Assembly (NCBI GenBank): GCA_023374025.1
Contig: SIJG01000014.1
Span: 1,225,077 to 1,289,076 of the forward strand
Source of the DNA: Heterodera schachtii
Lineage: Eukaryota; Nematoda; Chromadorea; Rhabditida; Heteroderidae
Direction of reading: 5' to 3'
DNA length: 64,000 nucleotides
Shown here: positions 35,697-46,471 of the stretch, in pieces
Layout of the letters: every line of letters starts with the position of its first letter
Position numbering within the stretch: the stretch's first letter is position 1
Notes under the pieces: model-generated
What the model was told of the DNA's origin: nothing
Database searches by the model: none
Seen by the model: only the letters and a program-made list of their open reading frames with translations
Position numbers and translations under genes: made by a program

Positions 35697-36417
35697 GAAA
35701 GAGAGGGAAAGAAACGGGAAAACAGAAAAAAATCAAATTCTATGTGTATAATATTCTAAAGAATTCGACGGAAGTTCAGCCCCGCCCCAAAGTCACTCAT
35801 CGGAAATGCGACACGAATTTGAATCGGGCGCACATCCGTCGTATTCGACCAGCGACGGATGGCCAAGGTCCCCTCGACCCGTGTCAATGTCGGGGGAAAG
35901 TAGCGAATGGCCAAAGTTTTTAACACAAACGCCTGAATTGTCATGGAATCTCGCTTTTTGGCAAACCCAGTCTCGGCCTTTGGTTCGAGTGACCCGGGAA
36001 CAGTGGGCCAACGTTGTTTAGGTTTTTCAGAGATTTCTGCTCATGGATTGATGTCCGTGGCTTACCCAAGTCCATCACCCCAACCCCACGAACATTTGTG
36101 CTCTTTGAAGCCGGGACTGAACAGCTTCCTGGGGACGCCCACCTTAAAGAATCAGAATTCGAAATCTTCTAAAATTGTCAAAAATTTTATAAATTTATAT
36201 TAAGAAAGAAGGCGGTGGCACCCCAAAACTCCGCTCATTTGTGAGGCAAAAAATTTTCCAGCAACTTTTTGAAAATCAGTAAATTTCATTAAATTTTGAT
36301 AGAATCACTAGAAATTTTTTTGGCGGAGTTTCGGTGGCGAAATTTTGTCATGCTCCGGGGTAGGAGGAGGTCTTTTTTCAGAAAGAAGCCCATCTTTATC
36401 ATAAATTTGGCCGAGTT
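34905..36417. other. Spacer with small unresolved open frames
   Basis: AT-rich with a 12-G tract near 35463 and a GACA repeat at 35663. Two minus-strand stretches look partly protein-like but could not be built into genes: 35102-35299 (MSLFQIIEEENGCGKQSSKS; an alternative frame ends KADIEQLREILSAEG) and 35756-35944 (FVLKTLAIRYFPPTL). They lie downstream of neuferricin on the same strand, so an extra short gene there is possible. Confidence 0.35.
35663..35696 (+). repeat. (GACA)8 microsatellite
   Basis: Eight uninterrupted GACA units within a purine-rich stretch. Confidence 0.95.
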
Positions 36418-37745
36418 TTAAGGCTGGTGGCTAATTGCGGCATTTGCAAGGCCCCGCCCGTGCCGTTCCGCGTCCCCCGCCCGTGCCGTGCCCACCCATT
36501 CTCGCGCCACCCCTCCGCTTTTGCTGCTGCACCAAACGCGTCCTCCGGCGTCCCTTTTCCACTCGGAATTGCACGGGGGCAGCAGCGACTGTTCTCTGAG
36601 TTCGACCGCTTTCCTCCGCTTCGCTTTTTCCATGCGTTCGTTCACCTTAAAAGGGTTTCCATTCTCTCAATTTGCCATTTTCTTTTTTTTTTTCGACCCT
36701 TCGTAATTTTTCGGTTGGCCGTCCCTTCGCGTCGAAATATTCGCCGTCCAAAAGTCCGACGAGGCGATATTCCCTCTCGTAAAAGGCCACCCAATCGAAC
36801 ACACTGAGCAATTCACTCTCCGACAATTCACTCGCATCCGAACAATCGCCGGAGGGGGAAAAATCGCCGGAGACAAACGAAAGGGTGGCATCTCTCCCTA
36901 AAAAGGCAAATGGACAGCAAAATGAAAATGGGAAAGAAATGAATAAAGCGCAAACCGGCAAAAAAATGGTAGGTGCCGCCAATCCCATAGTGTTTTCTGC
37001 CCTTTTCAACGTCGAACACTCGGCCCAAAATGGCCAAATAAATGGGCTTCGATGGGTCACTTCCGTCGTGGAGGGCCAACCGATCGATGGTGAAAAGGGG
37101 CAATTGATCTGCTGAACATTGGCAATTTGCTCCAATTTCTTTCCCGTTTTCGGTTTTATTTATTCGTGTAATTCCCGTATTTAAGTGGGAATATAACCCT
37201 GGAAAAACAATCGTCCATTTTTTCCATAATTCCTTTGAAGGGGCGTTCGTCCCCCTCCCCTTCCTTTGTCCTTCACCTTTTCGTGCCAACTTTCCGTTGG
37301 CATAATTTTGCTCTCTCCGCCGCCGTTTCAATCCATCATTTGTTAAAAGTGTTTTTTTGTTGGGCAAAAAAGGGCCAATGCGATTGTCAAAAGTCAGAAG
37401 CAAATCATGAACAAACGGCGCCTAAAAAGAACATTTTACCATTATCAATAAATGGGGCATCTCCATCGAACAGTAAATGCTTTTTTATTTTAATTTTTTG
37501 TATGAAAATTTAATGCTTTTTGAAATATAAATAATTTTCATGTCGTCCGATTGGCCAATTACAACCTGACGAATTCGCTGCTGCACCCAAACCATTGCCG
37601 GACCGAAAGGAATTTTAACTTCGTAAAAGGAAAGTAAAGCAGACAGAAAAATGATTTGAAGAGCCAACAAAACCAACGGTTTTGAATACAGTCTGCTGCT
37701 GTTGTCAGTGTTTGGAATTACGCAAAAATTCGTAACCCTTCCCAT
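36418..37745 (-). CDS. Neuferricin-like cytochrome b5 domain membrane protein
   Basis: Member of the MAPR cytochrome b5-like haem-binding family, CYB5D2/neuferricin branch. ATG 37743-37745. The N-terminus has one membrane segment (PLVLLALQIIFLSALLSFY) as in the family. The b5 core reads DQLPLFTIDRLALHDGSD, YLAILGRVFDVEKGRKHYG, GGTYHFFAGRDATLSFVSGD, DWVAFYEREYRLVGLLDG. The last exon carries the neuferricin C-terminal signature: LLPPCNSEWKRDAGGRVWCS then KSGGVAREWVG, stop at 36418. Junctions between 36900 and 36645 close in frame (HFFAG|RDAT and LRR|VNER). A long second exon (from about 37421) includes a Lys/Arg-rich insert absent from vertebrate homologues, or an unspliced intron. Only 209 bp separate the ATG from the GPATCH1 stop upstream. 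Confidence 0.88.
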
Positions 37746-37754
37746 TAAAACCGA

Positions 37755-37764
37755 CTAAAAATGT
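37755..37764 (-). promoter_or_regulatory. Putative trans-splice acceptor for neuferricin
   Basis: Minus-strand ACATTTTTAG ends nine bases before the neuferricin ATG, in the 209-bp gap after GPATCH1. Typical of spliced-leader addition; inference from sequence only. Confidence 0.5.
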
Positions 37765-37954
37765 GTTATTTTTATTACGACCATTAAAATACATAATTAT
37801 TTAACAATAAATGATCACATCACTACCAAGAAAGTAATCACGATATTTGACCTTTTCTCAATAGTAATTTTACTTTTTAAAAAGGGCACATAAATAAATG
37901 AATTCAGTTTCGAAGACAAAAGGTCGGCTTGTGGGCGATGACGTCACTCGGTGG

Positions 37955-40900
37955 TCAGCTGCTGCCGCTGCTCTCTTCTGAGGAAGTCGACCGCTTCCGT
38001 TTCCTCCTCCGCTCTCTCTCCTTTTCCTTCTTCTCTTTTCTCTCCCGCTTCTCTTTCTTCCTCTTTTCCTTCTTCGTCTTTCTCTTCCTCTTCTTCGTTC
38101 CCTCTTCTTCCTCGTCGTCTTCTTCATCACTTTTCACCGTTATCACTATTTTTTCTTCGCCGTTTTTCTCTTCCGTTCCATTTGTGCCTTTGGCCAACAA
38201 AAATTCATTGGATGGCATTGCCGGGCCGTACACATTCTCGTCCTCCACCAAGTCATTGATGGTGATCACCTCCGTCCTCCGCACCATCTTTTGGCCTCCA
38301 TTTGACTGATCAGTTTCGTGTCGGTCGGTCCCTTCGTCCGCCGGCCTTTTTCTCGTCGGCAATTTGATCAGCGACTGTTCTTCCTCTTTCTCTCCGTTCC
38401 TCTTCCTCCTCCACTTCTTCATCTTCTTCTCCAAAAAGTGCGCTCAAAAATTCAAGTGGCACTAACTCTTCGCCGTTCTCTTCCGTCCTCTCCTTTTTGT
38501 CTGTCGTCTTTTTGTCTTCCATTGTCTTGGCCGTTTGTCCCGCTTTGTCATCCGTTGTCCCTTTCTGATCAAATCGTGAAGAATGGCTTCTTTTTCCGGA
38601 TCTTAATTCGGCAGCGGTGTCTCTCAGTCCTCCCAAATCCATTAGTGAATATTGTGCCGAATAGTCTTTTTGAGAGCGTCGGCTTAGCCCGGGGGCGCCG
38701 ACCAATTGCGAGTCGGGGTAAGGGTTTGGCACATTGAACCGTTTGCATAAATCTCGGGCAGGATGCCAAGCGAACTTCTGACGAGTCGCCAGTCCAAATT
38801 GTTTAAGACGTACAGCCTCCACTCTTTCATCTTTGACGGTCTGAAATTAATTTGAAATTATAAAATAATAAAATTCAATTGCTTTGACCGATGGTTTGAA
38901 GTCCGTTACACTTTCGCTTTCCTTCTCAAAACGATGCTTCAAATGTTCTGCAATTGGCGCAGCAAAATCAATCTTCGCCAAGGGTTTCTGTCCCTCGCGC
39001 ACTTCGGGCAGCAACGAGCGCAATTCGGGCGTCAGCACTTCCTGAAACTGCTCCATTTCGTCCTCCCATTCCAAACGAGTCATGTCGACCGGCTGAGGAA
39101 AAGCAATGCCTGAAACAAAGGCACAATAATTACTAGGTCATTCTTCGTATTATTTACACTTTTTATCATCTTTTAACACTTACCCCTCTTCAAATAGCCT
39201 GACGTACTGCTTGAATCGGTGTGCCTTCATCGGTTCTTCTTCGAATGGCTCTGTCTCTCTCTCCCCTCCTCTCTTTTTGCTGTCCCTCGTTGTCTCTGTT
39301 TCTCTCCCCCGTTGTTTCAGTCGTTGTCTGTCCTCAGATGAAAGCATTTCCATCACCGAATGGTCACTTTCCCCGAGAATCTTCGCTCTTTGGAATGGTG
39401 TCAATCGTTCGCATGCCTTGGCCACAGTTTCAGGCAATTGTTTCGGCTCTTTTTTTCGCTGCTCATTCTTTTGGGACCGACGTGGCATCGGTCGCCAGCC
39501 GTGGGGCAATTGGGGCGCGGGAAAAAACTTTTGGTGGGCGAAAGTTCCTTTTATGGAGGAAGGGACGAAAGAGGAATCAACTTAAAAAGGAAAAATTGTG
39601 AGAAAAATGCATTCATTTTTCCAGGAGATTACATTTTGGCACTTCGTGTTGTGCCGTCGAAGTTGAGGCGCCGACTTCGAAATCGTACTGAGACAGATCG
39701 AAATTGGTGTAAATGTCCTCGTCGTCCTCTTCAAAGGCGCCAACACCAAAAGCCTTAAATGCAAATTCACTTTTGTCAAATTTCTTAAATTAAATTTGAT
39801 TTTTCCTTCACCAATTTACCTGTCCACGAATGCCTTTGCTCTTTTTGGTTATTTTCAGTGCCGATTCCATCACTCCGTACTTTTGTGACAGAACGGCACC
39901 TTCTGCTAGCGGTTTGTAGCCTAGACCATGCACATTTTCCTTCGCACTCAGTTCGACCATTGACACATCGTCCGGTGAGAATTCGACGGGGGAATGCGAT
40001 CTTAATTGCTCTTCGACCTCGCGGACGGCTTCCTCATCAAATTGACCATGGCGACCGGACTCGCGCGAATCGATCACTGAAAGTCAAAAATTAAAAAGAA
40101 ATAGCAACAATAAAAAAAATAGGACCCTTTTGCCGTTCCAACTGACGACGGCTCATTTTCATGCCAATTCCTTTGCCGGGACGCCAGCCCATTTTCTTGA
40201 GAAGACGAACACCAATCGAATCACTAAATCAAATGCTAATGCAATAATTTATTGGTTAAATGAAGGCGTATTTAAAATCGCGAAATTCGTACCTTACCGG
40301 ACGAAGCATTTCTGACAATTTTTCCACCAAACTTCCGCTGTCAGCCACGGCGCCTGATTCTGAAGAGGAGAGAGTGGTGGACGAACGTTCCCAGGCCAAA
40401 AGACACTTTTCGCCGGGAGTGGCCATGAGCGAGTCGATGAAGTCCATCTTTGGCCGCAATTTTCGAGCTGCGATTCCAAACTCTCCAAGGTCCTAAAAAC
40501 CCTGTCATCATCGAAGCAACAAAAAAATGTTGAGCGTTTCGTAAACCCAGCAGGATTTCAAGACCCTCTTTGTTGTTCCCCAATTACATAGCAATTCAGT
40601 ACCTCTTCGTCCATAAAATCTTCGGCTGTGTTTTGAACTTTGTCGGCTCGGTCTTCGCGTGATGATTTGAATGTTTGAGGAACCCAACCTGGATTCAAAA
40701 TTGATTAAATCTCAGATGGTAAATACGTATATCATATATAGTACAATAAACACTCACCATGCTTTGACCCAGCCGTATTGAAATAACCGGCAGAAAATCC
40801 GCCAGTAAAAGCGCCATGGAATCGCCTTTTCCCGCGCTCGTCCGTCACAATTTCTTCTTGCACTCCCTTAGGCCGCTTTGAAATTGCATTCCCTGTAAGT

Positions 40901-40981
40901 TTTGATAAAAACAATGTGCTTAAACCGACTTTTCTCACTTTCTTCATCCTCTAACTTTTCAAATGGTGTCCCGTAAACCAT
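37955..40981 (-). CDS. GPATCH1-like G-patch spliceosomal protein
   Basis: Nuclear G-patch protein associated with the spliceosome. ATG 40979-40981 gives [15 protein letters not shown]. The N-terminal conserved block includes [20 protein letters not shown] then [17 protein letters not shown] and AEDFMDEE (about 40870-40600), all close to human GPATCH1. The G-patch follows ([19 protein letters not shown], near 40215-40150), then acidic linkers ([16 protein letters not shown]), [12 protein letters not shown] near 39190, an [11 protein letters not shown] block, and [31 protein letters not shown]. The [15 protein letters not shown] acidic motif precedes a Lys/Arg-rich C-terminus ending [10 protein letters not shown], stop at 37955. 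Multi-exon; several intron borders were not individually fixed. The gene sits between RBM8A and neuferricin on the same strand. Confidence 0.9.
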
Positions 40982-41019
40982 CGAAAAAACAACTCAATTT
41001 CTTAATTATGCATTTAAGA

Positions 41020-41034
41020 CTAATGAAAAAATTT
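41020..41034 (-). promoter_or_regulatory. Putative trans-splice acceptor for GPATCH1
   Basis: Minus-strand AATTTTTTCATTAG lies 39 bases upstream of the GPATCH1 ATG, inside the 194-bp gap after RBM8A. Fits spliced-leader addition to an internal operon gene. Confidence 0.5.
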
Positions 41035-41175
41035 TAGTGAAATATTCCATTTTGCAGCAAAAACAAATTGGACAAAGGAAAGCAAAAAGAGGAAGTTCGA
41101 AATAATGCAGGAAATCCAAACAAATGATCAATGGATGAACAAATAATGAGTGATTGGGTCTTCTTCTCATCCAAT

Positions 41176-41763
41176 TCATCGCTTTCTCTCGCGCCCGCCC
41201 TTCACAAAACACCAATCCACTCGCAATTCCTGTCCCAAAAAGTCGTAGCCGTTCAGACCGGCAATGGCCTCCGCAGCTTCCTTTTGGCTTTCAGTACTGC
41301 ACAATGGCATAGCCCTTGAAATAGCCGGTCCGACGGTCCAAATTCAAATGCATGTTCATCACATTCCCGAATTCTTTGAACAGATCTTTCACTGAAATTC
41401 ATCTCAAATTAACTAAATAACAAATTGGATAACCAACCCTCGTCTTCCTGTGCTTCTTCGTGGACATTCGTAACAAAAACTATCCATCCCTTAATTTATT
41501 ACTATTGGTAAATGACATTTTAAACAGATTTTACTTCAACAGAACGCTGTGGTCCTCCGACGGAGCCCTCCTCGTCCAAAGTTTCATAGACTTGGACAGC
41601 ACTTTTCTGCGACCCCTCAAAACCACGGCCCCTTTTTACCGCTGCTCCTTTTTTGAGGTCGTCCACTAAAAAGTTGGTAATTTATATAAAAATCATTCTT
41701 TATCTTACATTCTGTATCCATTACATTCTCTTCCATAGTCTCTTCTAGAACAACGCCTTCCAT
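41176..41763 (-). CDS. rnp-4: RBM8A/Y14 exon-junction-complex protein, with a frame break
   Basis: RNA-binding partner of Mago in the exon junction complex. ATG 41761-41763 ([18 protein letters not shown]). Then [19 protein letters not shown], and across an intron [50 protein letters not shown], then [38 protein letters not shown] and stop at 41176-41178. The order matches human RBM8A throughout. Between VQY and ESQ the DNA has one extra base (the A at plus-strand 41293 or a neighbour), which would create an immediate stop. No intron of workable size fits there. Sequence error is the simplest reading, since selection on both sides looks intact; a true disabling mutation is the alternative. 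Confidence 0.88.
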
Positions 41764-42054
41764 TGTTGAAAAATTTATTGGATGGTCTTTAAAAATTCTA
41801 TAATTCTAATAAATTAGGGCCGCGATTTTTAGTGAAAACTTTTTTTTTTTTTTGTTCAATTGATTTGAAGAAAGGAGCTCGGAACTTATGCAGTTTACGC
41901 CACATAAAAAATTTTTTTTTACAAAAATTTTAAAACCAATTTTTATAAGTTTTCGGTGTCGCTAATCAAGATTCTGAACTCATAATTATTATTTCGAATC
42001 CCGAATCGAACATCTGTAAAAATTTCCAAAATTGATTTTCACTATCCCAAAGCC
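41764..42054. repeat. Diverged fold-back arm upstream of RBM8A
   Basis: From about 41880, CTTATGCAGTTTACGCCACATAAAA then TTTTCGGTGTCGCTAATCA and TTCGAATCCCGAATCGAAC are weakened copies of the arm family seen at 29303 and 44718. AT-rich, no coding. Confidence 0.5.
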
Positions 42055-42416
42055 AATTTGGTAGAGAATTTTGTCCTCTATCTGATAGGCTTACTTAAAT
42101 TTTCCAGAAAAATTTTCCCAATCCCCTAGGAATTTTTTTTCGAAAATTTCCCCGATTTCAAGCTATTTTTGACTTTTCAAATCACCATGAAGGATGCTCT
42201 GATCAATTTGGTCCCAAAGATTTTTTTGATCAGCATCAAAAGTTAGCCTAGCAGAAAATTTTTCAGAATTTTATATCAAAAAAATTGAGTTATTCGTGCA
42301 TATATGTTTTGGTGCATTACTTTTGTCCATCCAAAAAGGGGGTTGGTTGAGTCATGACCGATTTTCTCGACGGCAAAGAAATTAATCGGGGCATTTTTTG
42401 GGTGTTCATTAGTGCA

Positions 42417-42972
42417 CACACCGTTTCAAAAAACGAGAGATGAACCAATAAATAGAGAGTGCAGAGAAACATCTCTCATTTTGGCGTACTATTTTTTTTT
42501 ATCTCTGTTAATAGAGAAAAACCTAATTTACTTCGCTCTATAGAACTTTTTTTCTGCCTTACAGAAAATCTTTAAATTTTGCATATCGGTAGAGAAAAAT
42601 TTTCTGCATCGATAAATACGTTTCCATTTTTTGTTTATACGTTAGTTCAAAAGATATAATAAAAACAAAATTTCAAAGCCACATAACTTTTTTCTAACGT
42701 ATTAAATTACTTAACATTTGCTTAGAAAAAGCTTCTTCTCATCAAGTTCCTTCGAATGATACCAAAATTGTCCAATTTGGTTGGCAAAAAGCTTCAAAAA
42801 TTATTCCCAATAATTGTCATTTTTTAATTTTTTGGACAAAAATAAATAAAAATATTCATGTTGCACAACGGACTCGAACCTCCCCCCTTTGTCCCTTTAC
42901 TATCTTACAAAAACCACTGAGCCACACATGCAAATCTTTTTGGAACTGGGAGGCCAAAATTGAAACGGTGTG
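42417..42972. mobile_element. 556-bp TIR element nested in the MITE half
   Basis: Ends CACACCGTTTCAA and TTGAAACGGTGTG, flanked by TGCA on both sides (42413-42416 and 42973-42976). TGCA may be the target duplication; because it is palindromic and runs into the inverted repeat, 2-bp duplication plus longer termini cannot be excluded. The interior carries a tRNA-like segment on the minus strand and the shared CTTAGAAAAAGCTT core. A second copy starts at 46472. Confidence 0.8.
42868..42935 (-). pseudogene. tRNA-like Pol III promoter relic
   Basis: Minus strand reads GTGTGGCTCAGTGGTT (A box TGGCNNAGTGG) and, about 40 bases on, GAGGTTCGAGTCCGTTG (perfect B box GGTTCGANTCC). Acceptor and T stems pair poorly, so this is not a functional tRNA gene but a tRNA-derived head as found in SINEs. 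The copy at 48057-48080 keeps the B box and has lost the A box. Confidence 0.65.
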
Positions 42973-43039
42973 TGCAATAACTATATTTCACCCCATTCCT
43001 TTTTGAGAAAATCAAATACTTTTGACCGTGAGTGTATCA

Positions 43040-43440
43040 TGATTAGAATTACATAATGTTTGAGGCGTCCCGTATAGTTTATGAAAAACCTAATATAAAT
43101 TAACAATTTATCCAATTCCGAGCCCCGGACCCGAATTCGAACAAAAAGTTGAACTTTTTCCAACGATTTACATTCTTCTTGGGATTGAATTTTCTAATTC
43201 ATTTAACAACTATTTTTTGATATAAAACAATGCGTCAATTATTAATTGGATAGAAATGCGCAATTCGGTATGGGGGGGGGTGTGTCGAGACACCTCTTGT
43301 GAATGTTGATTCGGGTCCGGGGTTCGAAATTGGGCAAACCCGAGTTCTGATTCATAATCAACACCATCGAAAACCCCCGGAAACTGAATTTGAATCCTAA
43401 ATAAAAAAAAGTTAAAATAGGGACCACAATTCTTTACCAT
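43040..43440. repeat. Imperfect inverted repeat of the GGTCCGGG/TTCGAA family
   Basis: The left part has CCGAGCCCCGGACCCGAATTCG at about 43119; the right part has TTCGGGTCCGGGGTTCGAAATT at 43312, inverse to it. About 400 bp, AT-rich interior, no coding. It follows directly on the MITE half. Confidence 0.6.
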
Positions 43441-43546
43441 TGCCAAAAATGTTAACTAAAATAGTGAGTAAAAATATCGAAATAGTGACAAGTGGAAAAA
43501 TGTGCCAAATAGTGACATAATTTTTAGCCAAAAATTGAGCCAAAAA

Positions 43547-46005
43547 ACTGCTGACTCGCAACGGCCCGGAGTTGGCGGGAGTTGGGGCGATTGGGGGCGG
43601 ACACACGGTGGTCAATTGGGGGTGGCGAAATTGTTGGGGATCAAGTGAGGCGGGAAAGTGTAACAAATTGCACTTTATTAGAATCCTCAAACTTGGGTAA
43701 TTAAACCGAAGGGGAAATGGGGGGGGGGGCACAGAATGAGGGAAAACGGTGCACGGCACAATGGGGCAATGTAGGGACGGCACCAAAAATGAAGAACGGC
43801 ACAAATTGGAGAAATGGGGAAAGCGGCACGGCACAAATGGTGAAAAAATAAGGTAGGCACAATGAGGGAAACCGGGACGGCATAAAAAATGGGGAACGGC
43901 ACAATTTGGAGGACGGCAAAAATCGGGTGAACGGAACGGAAATGGTCGGCTCGGCACAGTCAACGGCACGGCATGGGCGGCATTGAGCGGGCGGCGCGGA
44001 TCGGCATGGCAAGGCACGGAACGGACGGCGCATGACCGAGCACAACAGTCGGCGGCACGAACGGGCAGGCGCCGCAGTTGTCGACACGGGGGGGGGGGGG
44101 GGGGGAGGGAAGGGAGGACGAGGCCATGCCTCTCAAAACCGTTGGTGTACTGTTTGTGCCACTTTGGCCTTTCCCAATTTTCTTAACACTTTTGTCTCAT
44201 TTGAACATTACAAATAGTTTTGTTATCTCTTTTAACGTTCCGTTTATTCATAATTAATTTTTATCATTTGACAATTTTTCGGATGGAAAAATTAGCCTAA
44301 ATTACGCGCAAAATTCAAAGTCGGATATAAAATCAAATGCTTTTTTTTATTGCTCACCCAATGCAATTTTGCCTTCGCTTCATTATCCAAGTGTAGTTAT
44401 TTACATCTTTGGTCAGCGCAGCTTTTCCTTAGTCCATTCTTTTGTCGAAAAAATTGGCCATATTTCACGGCAAAAATTGTACCAATCGGCTGTTGTGTGT
44501 GTTGGTTGAATCCACATGCGTAAAGCGATGCATCTTTTGTCGAAAATTTGATGAGTACCTAAAAATGGAAATTGCATTTATTGCCACAGCTCTTATTTTA
44601 ATTACTCAATCGCAATGCAATCAATGCGAATTTTGCTGAGCAATGGAAGGTCGGGCAATGGAAAAAAGCGATGACGGAGTTATTGATGTATCTGAAAATG
44701 GAAATTGTTTTGTACTTATGAAGTTTAGGCAACATAAATATTTTTGTTTTGTTTTAATGATAAAAAGTGTTTCCAGGGCTATTCGGGGCCGCTGATTACG
44801 AATATGACATCCATTTTGAACCCCGGACCCGAATTAAAACAAATGTAGAAAATTTATTTTTCACGAAAATCCACCTTTATTGCACAAAAACCATTAAATT
44901 AGATTGAAATGAATAGAAAATAGGGGATTCATGGCCATTGCATGCATAAGAATGATATCCATCATCAGCGGCTCCGAATACCCCACCTGGAAATAGGTTT
45001 TTATCATTTCAAAAACAAAAAATTTTTATGGCTTAAAGTGCATAAGTACCAATGTATTTATTGCCACAGCTCTGATTTAATTACTGAATTCCAATGCAGC
45101 TGAAGCGAATTTTGCTGGGCAAGAAATGGCCCAGAATTGTCGGCATAGATGCACATAAATTCTTGTGCCGCTGTTGTTGTAGCGACTAGCGAAATAGAAA
45201 AGTTAATTAAAAAACTAAACATTTTTAAATTAATTTTAAATCAGCAGATAAAAAAATTATTTAATTAAATGTGAACGAAAAAGAAGAAATGAGAGAAGGA
45301 AAATTTACTAGTCATAAGTCACAATTTTCATCCGAAAAATTGTCAAATGCTAAAAATTAATTATGAATAATCGGAACGTTAAAAGAGATAACAAAACTAT
45401 GTGAAATATTAAAATGAGACAAAAGTAAATGATATTAAAAAATTATGAAGTGTTAAGAAAATTGGAAAAGGCCAAAGTGGCACAAACTGGAAAATGAGAA
45501 AAGGTTAGTAAAATTGGCAAAGGTTTGGGACAGAAATTTGGACATGCCAAGTTGGCAAACAAACAGGAGGCCACAAACCCTCCACCAATCAGTACACCAA
45601 CGGTTTTGAGAGGCATGGCCTCGTCCTCCCTTCCCCCCCCCCCCCCGTGTCGACAACTGCGGCGCCTGCCCGTTGATTTAAATACACGGAAACATTCTGA
45701 AAACTGCGAATATTGCAATAAAAGATCATTAAACCCTTTTCAAACGAAAAAAGCGACATTTGAAAATTTGAAGTTTCGACCTTTTGTTCCAATTCGGGTT
45801 CGGGGTTCGAAATTTGGATGAGTTAGGTGCCAGAATCGTGATCAGCGACCCCGAAAACCCCTAGAAGCTTGTTTTGAACGACTTTTTAAATTTTGAAAAT
45901 TTTCACAAAAAATAGGGGCTACCATCTTAACTATTACCCCACCCCCAATTGACCACCGTGCGTCCGCCCCTATCGCCCCAACTCCGGGCCGTCGAGTCAG
46001 CAGTT
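43547..46005. repeat. 2.5-kb imperfect inverted repeat
   Basis: The left arm (about 43547-44285) and right arm (45318-46005) share, in opposite orientation: CTGCTGACTCG...CGGCCCGGAGTTGG; GGTGGTCAATTGGGGGTGG; CGGGCAGGCGCCGCAGTTGT; a poly-G run; GGCCATGCCTCTCAAAACC; and AGATAACAAAACTAT. The left arm alone carries about 400 bp of degenerate ACGGCACAA-type GC-rich repeats (43680-44040). The right arm alone carries about 115 bp between CAGTACACCAA and CACAAACTGG and a fold-back arm at 45770-45940. The centre holds a smaller fold-back (44710-45056). Probably a large decayed transposon or an inverted duplication. Confidence 0.75.
44710..45056. mobile_element. Fold-back element inside the large inverted repeat
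   Basis: Ends GTACTTATG and CATAAGTAC are inverse; the arms continue with AACATAAATATTTTTG / AAAAATTTTTATGGCTT, TTTTAATGATAAAAA and TATTCGGGGCCGCTGATTA against its reverse (TCAGCGGCTCCGAATA). About 347 bp. Flanking it, a stretch containing TTTATTGCCACAGCTCT is present on both sides (44577 and 45059), a duplicated segment of about 85 bp. Confidence 0.7.
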
Positions 46006-46082
46006 GCCCAAGCAGTACCGGCCACTCAACCCCCGATCGACCCCCCGACTCGCCCTCTTCATCCCATCCCCCCTTTTGTCCA

Positions 46083-46290
46083 TCACCGATTTGGGAGAGG
46101 ACAGTTGTGACCACTGTCCTTGCGAATTATGATTGTTCTCGAAATTGTCAATTCGCTTTTGCCATCAAAATGTTTGTCCACCAGCACATCAAAACGGGGC
46201 GAAAGCAGCGCCAATTTGAGGCCGAGTTGAGTATGGTCCAAGCAGGGGAAAATGTCCATCCAAACGTCGTTGCAAATCCAACTGAAAATC
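46083..46290 (-). pseudogene. F-box-like exon of a cyst-nematode-type family (fragment)
   Basis: After an acceptor (ACTATTTCAG at about 46290) the minus strand reads IFSWICNDVWMDIFPCLDHT then QLGLKLALLSPRFDVLVDKH, and runs to a stop at 46083-46085. The CNDVW...LGLKLALLSPRFD pattern is the F-box-like domain I associate with expanded families in Globodera and Heterodera. Full members are several hundred residues, so this is one exon or a decayed copy. A possible upstream exon (46448-46345) reads YCVTSLGTRQIVLIATNKPT. It sits in transposon-rich DNA. Confidence 0.5.
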
Positions 46291-46471
46291 TGAAATAGTT
46301 TAGTTAAAGAAATGATGAATTTGTGACTTTTGAAATTCATTACCGTCGGTTTATTTGTGGCAATTAGCACAATTTGCCGAGTTCCGAGCGATGTCACACA
46401 ATAGCAATAATTTATTGCGTTATAAATATTTTTTACAATGAGAGGCAAGCCGAAAAACCTACGTTTTTATA

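Larger units (their letters stand above)
42055..43037. mobile_element. Half of a diverged Tc1-type fold-back MITE, interrupted
   Basis: Sequence from AATTTGGTAGAGAATTTTGT through GTGCATTACTTTTG matches the right half of the intact element at 46627-47776 (compare 47300-47650). The match resumes after an insertion: CATTCCTTTTTGAGAAAATC, then TACTTTTGACCGTGAGTGTA at about 43019-43038, the counterpart of the terminal TACTTTTGCACCTGACTGTA. The left half is missing. An independent element, 42417-42972, is inserted in it. Confidence 0.75.

Noticed and set aside
35756..36021. Opposing frames of 60-72 residues
   Set aside because: Both strands are open, neither has recognisable domains or convincing splice context.
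42868..42935. A functional tRNA gene
   Set aside because: A and B boxes are present, but acceptor and T stems do not pair and there is no clear anticodon arm.
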